Shown in pieces: positions 54,643 to 61,391 of a DNA stretch of 64,000 bases. Position 1 is the stretch's first letter. Each line of letters opens with the position of its first letter. Origin of the DNA: Colivivens sp963594655 (GTDB taxonomy: Bacteria; Bacteroidota; Bacteroidia; Bacteroidales; Bacteroidaceae); assembly GCA_963594655.1 (NCBI GenBank), contig CAVBFD010000004.1:12499-76498 (forward strand). Reading direction: 5' to 3'. The notes below the pieces were generated by a model, which did not search any database, was not told the origin of the DNA, and saw nothing but the letters and a program-made list of their open reading frames with translations. Made by a program: the position numbers and the translations under genes.

Positions 54643-54722
54643 TATATGGTGATGTTTACGTGACACATATACAGAGAATATATTAAGCCTTTCTTGCTCC
54701 GAGCGAGAGAGGCTTTGTTTTT
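54619..54722 (+). promoter_or_regulatory. Transcription attenuator of the leu operon
   Basis: Three segments are visible. Segment 1, CTCGGAGTGAGAGAGGCT (54619-54636), lies in the end of the leader peptide. Segment 2, AGCCTTTCTTGCTCCGAG (54686-54703), pairs with segment 1 over all 18 positions with three G-U pairs. Segment 3, ending GAGAGGCTT (54701-54715), pairs with AAGCCTTTCTTGCT (54685-54698) to make a 14-bp terminator stem followed by TGTTTTT. When ribosomes stall on scarce Ile or Leu codons segment 1 is free and the antiterminator forms; with plenty, the terminator forms. The two structures are mutually exclusive. Confidence 0.88.
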
Positions 54723-54788
54723 ATTGCGTCCGTGGCTTGTTTGAGGGTGCCGGACGGAAGGACAGATAATTTTAAAACAGAAGATAAA

Positions 54789-56288
54789 ATGGAACGATTG
54801 TTTATTTTTGACACTACATTGAGGGACGGCGAGCAGGTGCCGGGCTGCCAGTTGAATACGGTGGAGAAGATTCAGGTGGCGAAGCAACTGGAGACGCTTG
54901 GCGTGGATGTCATCGAGGCGGGCTTCCCCGTGTCGAGTCCCGGGGACTACAACTCGGTCATCGAAATATCCAAGGCGGTCACATGGCCTACAGTCTGTGC
55001 CTTGACCCGCGCCGTGGAGAAGGACATTGACGTGGCTGTGGAGGCACTGCGGTTCGCCAAGAGGAAGCGTATCCATACCGGAATCGGTACGAGCGACTCC
55101 CATATCAAGTACAAGTTCAACAGCAACAGGGAGGAAATCATAGAACGCGCCGTGGCTGCCGTGAAGTACGCGCGCCGTTTCGTGGACGACGTGGAGTTCT
55201 ACGCTGAGGACGCGGGCCGTACGGACAACGAGTATCTCGCCCGTGTGATAGAGGCGGTGACCAAGGCCGGAGCTACCGTCTGCAATATCCCCGACACCAC
55301 CGGTTTCCGCATCCCGGAGGAGTATTGCGAGAAGATAAAGTACCTGTATGATCATGTGGACGCCTTCGCCGCGGGTAAGTCAATCCTGTCAACCCACTGC
55401 CATAACGACCTCGGTATGGCCACCGCCAACACCGTGGCAGGTGTCATGGGCGGAGCGCGGCAGGTGGAGGTCACCGTCAACGGTATCGGTGAGCGTGCCG
55501 GCAACACCTCACTCGAGGAGATAGCCATGATATTCAAGACCCACCCCGACCTCGGTATCGAGACGAACATCAACACCACAAAGATATATCCCACGAGCCG
55601 TATGGTGTCAAGTCTGATGAACATGCCGGTGCAGCCCAACAAGGCGATAGTAGGGCGCAACGCCTTTGCCCATTCATCGGGCATCCATCAGGACGGAGTG
55701 CTGAAGAACGCCTCCACATACGAGATTATGGACCCGAAGGATGTGGGTATCGACGACGCGTCAATCGTGCTTACGGCCCGCAGCGGTCGCGCGGCGTTGA
55801 AGTACAGGCTGCACATCAACGGAGTGGACGTGAGCGACGAGAAACTCGACAAGGTTTACCAGGACTTCCTCGTGCTTGCCGACAAGAAGAAGGAGGTGAC
55901 GGACGACGATATCCTCGTGCTTGCCGGAGCAAACCGGTCGGACACCCACAGCATAAAGCTCGACTACCTGCAGGTGACCACCGGCAAGGGCGTGCGCTCT
56001 GTGGCAAGTATCGGTCTGCAGATAGCCAACGAACACTTCGAGGCGGCTGCGTCGGGCAACGGGCCTGTGGATGCCGCCATCAAGGCGCTCAAGACCATCG
56101 TCAAGCGTGAGATGACACTGAGGGAGTTCACGATACAGGCGATATCCAAGGGGTCGGACGACATGGGTAAGGTACACATGCAGGTGGAGTACAACGGACA
56201 TGTGTATTACGGCTTCGGCGCGAACACCGACATCGTGACGGCTTCCGTGGAGGCGTACATCGACTGTATCAACAAGTTCAAGGACTGA
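54789..56288 (+). CDS. leuA: 2-isopropylmalate synthase
   Basis: A 499-residue enzyme that condenses acetyl-CoA with 2-oxoisovalerate, the first step of leucine synthesis. The DRE-TIM start DTTLRDGEQVPG, the metal site STHCHNDLGMATAN (HxH-like HCHND) and the NGIGERAGN loop are present, with the C-terminal regulatory domain (about 385-499) for leucine feedback. The start MERLFIFDTTLRDG at 54789 is chosen; the frame runs back through the attenuator to 54732, which is non-coding. First structural gene of the operon. Confidence 0.96.
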   Translation: MERLFIFDTTLRDGEQVPGCQLNTVEKIQVAKQLETLGVDVIEAGFPVSSPGDYNSVIEISKAVTWPTVCALTRAVEKDIDVAVEALRFAKRKRIHTGIGTSDSHIKYKFNSNREEIIERAVAAVKYARRFVDDVEFYAEDAGRTDNEYLARVIEAVTKAGATVCNIPDTTGFRIPEEYCEKIKYLYDHVDAFAAGKSILSTHCHNDLGMATANTVAGVMGGARQVEVTVNGIGERAGNTSLEEIAMIFKTHPDLGIETNINTTKIYPTSRMVSSLMNMPVQPNKAIVGRNAFAHSSGIHQDGVLKNASTYEIMDPKDVGIDDASIVLTARSGRAALKYRLHINGVDVSDEKLDKVYQDFLVLADKKKEVTDDDILVLAGANRSDTHSIKLDYLQVTTGKGVRSVASIGLQIANEHFEAAASGNGPVDAAIKALKTIVKREMTLREFTIQAISKGSDDMGKVHMQVEYNGHVYYGFGANTDIVTASVEAYIDCINKFKD

Positions 56289-56341
56289 ACGGCTGTGACG
56301 TTTGGAAAAAACATGATTACGAAAACTTATAAGGAAAACAG

Positions 56342-57730
56342 ATGAACACATTATTTGATAAGATTTGGGACGCGCATGTCGTGCAGAAGGTTGACGACGG
56401 TCCCACACAACTGTATATCGACCGTTTGTACGCACATGAGGTGACCAGTCCCCAGGCGTTCGACACCTTGCGCGACAAGGGACTGAAGGTGTTCCGTCCC
56501 GACCATGTGGTGGCTATGCCTGACCACAACACGCCGAGCGACCAGCAGGATCATATCGACGACCCTATTGGACGCAAGCAGGTGGAGACACTCAAGAAGA
56601 ACTGTGAGGACTTCGGCATCAGACATTTCACCATGGGGACTAAGGACAACGGTATCATCCATGTGGTGGGGCCGGAGAAGGCCCTGTCCCTGCCCGGTAT
56701 GACCATCGTGTGTGGCGACTCGCACACCAGTACCCACGGCGCTGTGGGTGCGATTGCCATGGGTATCGGCACGTCGGAGGTGGCGGAGGTTCTGGCGAGC
56801 CAGTGCATCTTGCAGTCCAAGCCCAAGACCATGCGCATCAACATCGAGGGAACTCTCCGTCCGGGAGTCACTGCGAAAGATGTCGCGCTTTACATCATGT
56901 CGCAGATGACCACATCCGGGGCTACAGGCTATGCGGTGGAGTATGCCGGCAGTGTGGTGCGTGACATGAGTATGGAAGGCCGTCTCACCCTCTCCAACCT
57001 GTCCATCGAGATGGGAAGCAGGGCCGGTATCATCGCTCCTGACGAGACCACCTTCGCCTATCTCAAAGGCCGTGAGTACGCTCCTAAGGGCGAAGCGTGG
57101 GACAAGGCGGTGGAAGAGTGGAAGGCACTCAAGAGCGATGATGACGCCGTGTTCGACAAGGAGGTGACATATAAGGCGGAGGATATAGCCCCACGCATCA
57201 CCTACGGCACAAATCCGGGAGCGGGCATCGCCATCGACGGCCGCATACCTGAGTTGGAGGACATACCTGAGGCAAAGCGTGACCAGTTCCTCGGTATGCT
57301 GGAATATATGCAGTTCACTCCGGGACAGAAACTGGAGGGGACACCGGTGGACTACTGCTTCCTCGGCGCATGCACCAACGGACGTATCGAGGACTTCCGC
57401 GCGTTCGCCAGTGTGGTCAAGGGAAAGAAGAAGGCGGACGGTGTGGTAGCATGGCTTGTTCCGGGCAGTTGGCTCGTGCGCAAGCAGATTATCGACGAGG
57501 GCATCGACAAGATTCTTGAGGAGGCGGGTTTTGAACTGCGCTTGCCTTCATGCTCATCCTGTCTTGCCATGAACCCCGACAAGGTGCCGGCAGGCAAACT
57601 GTGCATATCCACAAGCAACCGTAACTTCGTGGGTCGTCAGGGTCCTGGCGCGCGTACCGTACTGGCCTCACCTCTGGTTGTGGCAGCCAGTGCCGTCACA
57701 GGAAAGATAACAGATCCAAGAACACTCTAA
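56342..57730 (+). CDS. leuC: 3-isopropylmalate dehydratase large subunit
   Basis: A 462-residue aconitase-family subunit that, with LeuD, isomerises 2- to 3-isopropylmalate (and citramalate derivatives). Fe-S cluster cysteines lie in FLGACTNGRIEDF and LPSCSSCLAMNPD, the usual C...CxxC layout. CGDSHTSTHGA is the typical substrate loop. It follows leuA after 53 nt and precedes leuD by 10 nt. Confidence 0.97.
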   Translation: MNTLFDKIWDAHVVQKVDDGPTQLYIDRLYAHEVTSPQAFDTLRDKGLKVFRPDHVVAMPDHNTPSDQQDHIDDPIGRKQVETLKKNCEDFGIRHFTMGTKDNGIIHVVGPEKALSLPGMTIVCGDSHTSTHGAVGAIAMGIGTSEVAEVLASQCILQSKPKTMRINIEGTLRPGVTAKDVALYIMSQMTTSGATGYAVEYAGSVVRDMSMEGRLTLSNLSIEMGSRAGIIAPDETTFAYLKGREYAPKGEAWDKAVEEWKALKSDDDAVFDKEVTYKAEDIAPRITYGTNPGAGIAIDGRIPELEDIPEAKRDQFLGMLEYMQFTPGQKLEGTPVDYCFLGACTNGRIEDFRAFASVVKGKKKADGVVAWLVPGSWLVRKQIIDEGIDKILEEAGFELRLPSCSSCLAMNPDKVPAGKLCISTSNRNFVGRQGPGARTVLASPLVVAASAVTGKITDPRTL

Positions 57731-57740
57731 ATTCAAAGCA

Positions 57741-58370
57741 ATGGCAAAACAGAAATTCAATATAATCCAGTCCACCTGTATTCCTATCGCGATAGACAAC
57801 TGCAATACAGACCTGATTATCCCGGCAAGGTATCTTGCCAGTACAACCCGTGACCCTGAGTTTTTCGGTGAGGCGTTCATGCATGACCTGCGTTACGACG
57901 CGCGGGGCAACAAGGTGGAGGACTTTGTGATGAACCGCCTGGAGTACAGTGAGGCTCCTCACCCGGGAGTGCATGAGATTATAGTAGGCGGACAGAACTG
58001 GGGTTCGGGGTCCAGCCGTGAACATGCCGCATGGGCCATAGCCGGCTACGGCGTGAGGGTGGTCATCTCATCCAGTTTCGCCGACATCCACCGCAACAAC
58101 CTCCTCAACTGTTTCGTGCTGCCTGTCATTGTCAGTCCGGAGTTCCAGAAAGAACTCTTCGCCAGCATTGAGGCAGACCCGAAGACCGAGGTAAAGGTGG
58201 ACGTGCCGAACCAGACAGTGACCAACATGGCTACCGGTCGCAGTGAGAAGTTCGAGATAAACTCATACAAGAAGTACTGTCTGATGAACGCGTTCGACGA
58301 CATCGACTTCCTGCTTGAGAATAAGGACAAGATAGAGGACTACGAACAGAAACGATGCCAGAGAGGGTAA
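57741..58370 (+). CDS. leuD: 3-isopropylmalate dehydratase small subunit
   Basis: A 209-residue swivelling-domain partner of LeuC. NTDLIIPARYLA and the GGQNWGSGSSREHAAWAI (about 77-94) loop are signatures. Its last 16 bp overlap the next gene, coupling synthesis of the second condensing enzyme. Confidence 0.97.
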   Translation: MAKQKFNIIQSTCIPIAIDNCNTDLIIPARYLASTTRDPEFFGEAFMHDLRYDARGNKVEDFVMNRLEYSEAPHPGVHEIIVGGQNWGSGSSREHAAWAIAGYGVRVVISSSFADIHRNNLLNCFVLPVIVSPEFQKELFASIEADPKTEVKVDVPNQTVTNMATGRSEKFEINSYKKYCLMNAFDDIDFLLENKDKIEDYEQKRCQRG

Positions 58371-59881
58371 TTGAGATAATGGACACGACGCTCCGTGACG
58401 GTGAACAGACCAACGGAGTGTCTTTCGTTCCCCACGAGAAACTGATCGTGGTGCGTATGCTGCTTCAGGAACTCAAGGTGGACCGTGTGGAGGTGGCCTC
58501 CGCACGTGTGTCCGACGGAGAGAAGGAGGCGGTGACCAACATCTGCAGGTGGGCGCGCACCGCTGGTCTGCTCGACCGTGTGGAGGTACTCGGGTTCGTT
58601 GACGGCACCCTGTCGCTTGACTGGATCAACGCCTGTGGGTGTAAGGTCATCAACCTGCTGTGCAAGGGCAGTGAGCGTCATTGCACCTGTCAGTTGAAGA
58701 AGACGCTGGACCAGCATATAGCCGACATCAAACGGTCCATAGAGTATGCCGGTCAGTTTGGTATCAGTGTCAACGTGTACCTGGAGGACTGGAGCAACGG
58801 CATGAAGCACAGTCCCGACTACGTGTTCAAGTTTGTTGACTCGCTGAAGGACTGTGGTGTGCGGCGTTTCATGTTGCCTGACACCTTGGGTGTGCTTAAT
58901 CCACAGAACACCCGGACTTACATCCGCCAGATGCGCGGGTGGTTTCCCGACATCCATTTCGACTTCCATGCGCACAACGACTACGACTTGGCTACTGCCA
59001 ACGTGATGTCTGCCGTGCTGGAGGGCTGTCAGGGTATCCACACATCCGTCAACGGTCTCGGTGAGCGTGCCGGCAACGCCCCTCTGAGCAGTGTGCAGGC
59101 GATACTGGCCGACCAACTCGGGGTCGGGACGAACATACAGGAGAACAAGCTCAATGAGGCGGCGCGCCTGATTGAGAGCTATTCAGGTATCGCTGTACCG
59201 TCGAACATGCCGGTCATCGGCGAGAACGTGTTCACGCAGGTGGCGGGTGTACATGCGGACGGCGACAACAAGAACAACCTGTACTGCAACGAACTGATAC
59301 CGGAGCGGTTCGGAAGGAAGCGCGAGTATGCGTTGGGCAAGAACAGCGGTAAGGCGAACATCCTCCAGAACCTGAAGGAACTCGGTCTGGAACTGACACC
59401 GGAGCAGACACGTAGGGTTACCGACCGTATCATAGAGCTTGGCGACAAGAAGCAGCTGGTGACACAGGAGGAACTGCCTTATATCGTCAACGACGTGCTG
59501 AAGCACAGTACCCCTGACGAGAAGGTCAAGTTGATTAGTTATATGGTAAGCACCGCCTACGGACTGAAGCCTATGGCGAGCGTGAAACTGGAGGTCAACG
59601 GCGAGGTGTTCGAGGAGTCGGCTATGGGCGACGGTATGTACGACGCGTTCGTGCGGTCTGTACGCCACATCTATCGTGACAAGCTCCACCGTGCCTTCCC
59701 TTGGCTCACCAATTATGTGGTGCGCATACCGCCCGGCGGACGTACCGACGCTTTGGTGCAGACCACCATTTCGTGGGTCTACAACGACAAGACTTACAGG
59801 ACGCATGCGCTTGACGCGGACCAGACGGACGCAGCCATCAAGGCTACGATAAAGATGCTGAACCTTATCAACGAGGAGTGA
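58355..59881 (+). CDS. LeuA-like acyltransferase, probable citramalate synthase
   Basis: A 508-residue second member of the isopropylmalate/citramalate/homocitrate synthase family. It has DTTLRDGEQTNGVSF, DFHAHNDYDLATANV (the metal-binding HAHND) and NGLGERAGNAPL, plus a complete C-terminal regulatory domain (about 385-508). It is clearly diverged from LeuA in the same operon, for example in the catalytic-site stretch TNGVS in place of VPGCQ. Pairing with leuC, leuD and leuB suggests (R)-citramalate synthase (CimA), which condenses pyruvate with acetyl-CoA to start isoleucine synthesis; a second isopropylmalate synthase is the alternative. Its start overlaps leuD. Confidence 0.75.
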   Translation: MPERVIEIMDTTLRDGEQTNGVSFVPHEKLIVVRMLLQELKVDRVEVASARVSDGEKEAVTNICRWARTAGLLDRVEVLGFVDGTLSLDWINACGCKVINLLCKGSERHCTCQLKKTLDQHIADIKRSIEYAGQFGISVNVYLEDWSNGMKHSPDYVFKFVDSLKDCGVRRFMLPDTLGVLNPQNTRTYIRQMRGWFPDIHFDFHAHNDYDLATANVMSAVLEGCQGIHTSVNGLGERAGNAPLSSVQAILADQLGVGTNIQENKLNEAARLIESYSGIAVPSNMPVIGENVFTQVAGVHADGDNKNNLYCNELIPERFGRKREYALGKNSGKANILQNLKELGLELTPEQTRRVTDRIIELGDKKQLVTQEELPYIVNDVLKHSTPDEKVKLISYMVSTAYGLKPMASVKLEVNGEVFEESAMGDGMYDAFVRSVRHIYRDKLHRAFPWLTNYVVRIPPGGRTDALVQTTISWVYNDKTYRTHALDADQTDAAIKATIKMLNLINEE

Positions 59882-59953
59882 CGTGCCGTCTCCGCTTAGG
59901 TGGAGACGATGATATTGAGGACTACAAAGAACCAATTAAATCATAACAAGGAA

Positions 59954-61015
59954 ATGAAACTGAAAATAGCTGTTCTGGCAGGTGACGGAATCGGGCCAGA
60001 GATTATGGAGCAGGGTGTCAAGGTGATGGACGCCGTTTGTGAGAAGTTCGGTCATGAGGTGTCTTACAAGGAGGCGTTGTGTGGAGCGCATGCCATAGAC
60101 GAGGTGGGCGACCCCTTCCCTGAGGAGACATTCCAGACATGTATGGACGCTGACGCGGTACTGTTCGCGGCTGTCGGCGACCCTAAGTTCGACAATAACC
60201 CCACTGCCAAGGTGCGCCCTGAGCAGGGTCTGCTCGCCATGCGCAAGAAACTGGGACTGTACGCCAACGTGCGTCCTGTGGAGACCTTCGACTGTCTCGT
60301 ACACAAGTCTCCGTTGAAGGACGAACTGGTGCGCGGAGCGGACTTCATCTGCATCCGTGAGTTGACCGGTGGCATGTACTTCGGCGAGAAGTATGAGGAC
60401 AGTGAGAAGGCTTATGACACCAACTATTATACACGTCCTGAGATTGAGCGCATCCTGCGTGTGGGCTATAGCTACGCCATGCGCCGCAACAAGCACCTTA
60501 CCGTTGTGGACAAGGCCAACGTGCTTGCCTCAAGCCGTCTGTGGCGTAAGGTGGCACAGGAGATGGCTGCCGAGTACCCTGAGGTGAAGACCGACTTCAT
60601 GTATGTGGACAATGCCGCCATGCGTATGATTCAGGAGCCGAAATTCTTCGACGTGATGGTTACGGAGAACACCTTCGGTGACATCCTCACCGACGAGGGC
60701 AGTTGCATCACAGGGTCAATGGGACTCCTGCCGTCGGCAAGTACCGGTGACCACACTCCGGTGTTCGAGCCGATTCACGGATCATGGCCTCAGGCGAAGG
60801 GACAGAACATAGCCAATCCGCTCGCGCAGATTCTTTCTGTCGCCATGCTGTTCGAGTATTTCGACCTGAAGGAAGAGGGCAGTCTGATACGCAAGGCTGT
60901 CAACGCCAGTCTCGACGCCAACGTGCGCACCCCGGAGATTCAGGTCGAGGGCGGTGACAAGTACGGCACTAAGGAAGTGGGACAATGGATAGTTGATTTC
61001 ATCAAGAAAGCGTAG
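59954..61015 (+). CDS. leuB: 3-isopropylmalate dehydrogenase
   Basis: A 353-residue NAD-dependent oxidative decarboxylase making 2-oxoisocaproate (and 2-oxobutyrate from methylmalate-type intermediates). MKLKIAVLAGDGIGPEIM fixes the start at 59954; a longer frame from 59900 adds unrelated residues. Substrate and cofactor motifs include TENTFGDILTDE and GLLPSAST. Last gene of the leu operon; a hairpin follows. Confidence 0.97.
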   Translation: MKLKIAVLAGDGIGPEIMEQGVKVMDAVCEKFGHEVSYKEALCGAHAIDEVGDPFPEETFQTCMDADAVLFAAVGDPKFDNNPTAKVRPEQGLLAMRKKLGLYANVRPVETFDCLVHKSPLKDELVRGADFICIRELTGGMYFGEKYEDSEKAYDTNYYTRPEIERILRVGYSYAMRRNKHLTVVDKANVLASSRLWRKVAQEMAAEYPEVKTDFMYVDNAAMRMIQEPKFFDVMVTENTFGDILTDEGSCITGSMGLLPSASTGDHTPVFEPIHGSWPQAKGQNIANPLAQILSVAMLFEYFDLKEEGSLIRKAVNASLDANVRTPEIQVEGGDKYGTKEVGQWIVDFIKKA

Positions 61016-61074
61016 TGTGACACTTTTCTTGTTGTAATACTTTCGTAATGCAGTCTTTCTCGGCTGCTTCGTGT

Positions 61075-61110
61075 ACAAAGAGCCTCCGTTTGGAGACTCT
61101 TTGTGTTTAT
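61075..61110 (+). terminator. Terminator of the leu operon
   Basis: ACAAAGAG (61075-61082) and CTCTTTGT (61097-61104) form the outer stem, with CTCC and GGAG pairing inside, then GTTTATAT follows. It closes the operon 60 nt after leuB. The rest of the 376-bp gap to 61391 holds two promoters and a possible small RNA. Confidence 0.7.
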
Positions 61111-61155
61111 ATAAGTTAAAAGTAATACTTGTAGGTAAAATTGATGGCGTGAAGT

Positions 61156-61186
61156 TTTGTCCGTTCAATTATTATATGTACTTTTG
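61156..61186 (+). promoter_or_regulatory. Promoter P1 in the leuB downstream gap
   Basis: TTTG (61156-61159), a 19-nt spacer and TACTTTTG (61179-61186) match the consensus well. Transcription would begin near 61193, about 200 nt before the next protein gene, which has a nearer promoter of its own. Confidence 0.65.
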
Positions 61187-61192
61187 CAACGG

Positions 61193-61297
61193 ATTCAAAA
61201 GAAGCACTTAGTTTTTTATCACTCTTGAAAGTGATTAAATAGTGTAAATTAGTAGGAGAGAGACAGGTCTGTTGATAGATATGTCTCTTATTTTTTT
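61193..61297 (+). ncRNA. Candidate small RNA or attenuated leader
   Basis: From the P1 start the sequence contains a hairpin ATCACT/AGTGAT (about 61218-61235) and then AGAGACA (61259-61265) pairing with TGTCTCT (61282-61288), followed by TATTTTTTT (61290-61297). That is a complete intrinsic terminator, giving a transcript of about 105 nt with no convincing open frame. It may be an independent small RNA or a leader whose termination is controlled. No known family was recognised. Confidence 0.5.
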
Positions 61298-61305
61298 AGT
61301 TATCC

Positions 61306-61337
61306 TTTGCCTCTACGGAATTATTCCCTATCTTTGC
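61306..61337 (+). promoter_or_regulatory. Promoter P2 of the secreted metallopeptidase-like gene
   Basis: TTTG (61306-61309), a 20-nt spacer and TATCTTTG (61330-61337) match the consensus. The start near 61344 gives a 48-nt leader to the ATG at 61392 and shows that the longer reading frame from 61272 is not translated from this message. Confidence 0.65.
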
Positions 61338-61391
61338 GCTACGAATAATGACATGCAATCAACCATTAACTATTTTATAACTACACGAAGA

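Noticed and set aside
54732..54788. In-frame extension upstream of leuA
   Set aside because: It starts right after the attenuator terminator and adds residues unlike any LeuA; MERLFIFDTTLRDG is the conserved start.
61272..61391. Open frame extending upstream of the metallopeptidase-like gene
   Set aside because: It overlaps the terminator-like hairpin and promoter P2, and the ATG at 61392 is followed by a clean signal peptide.
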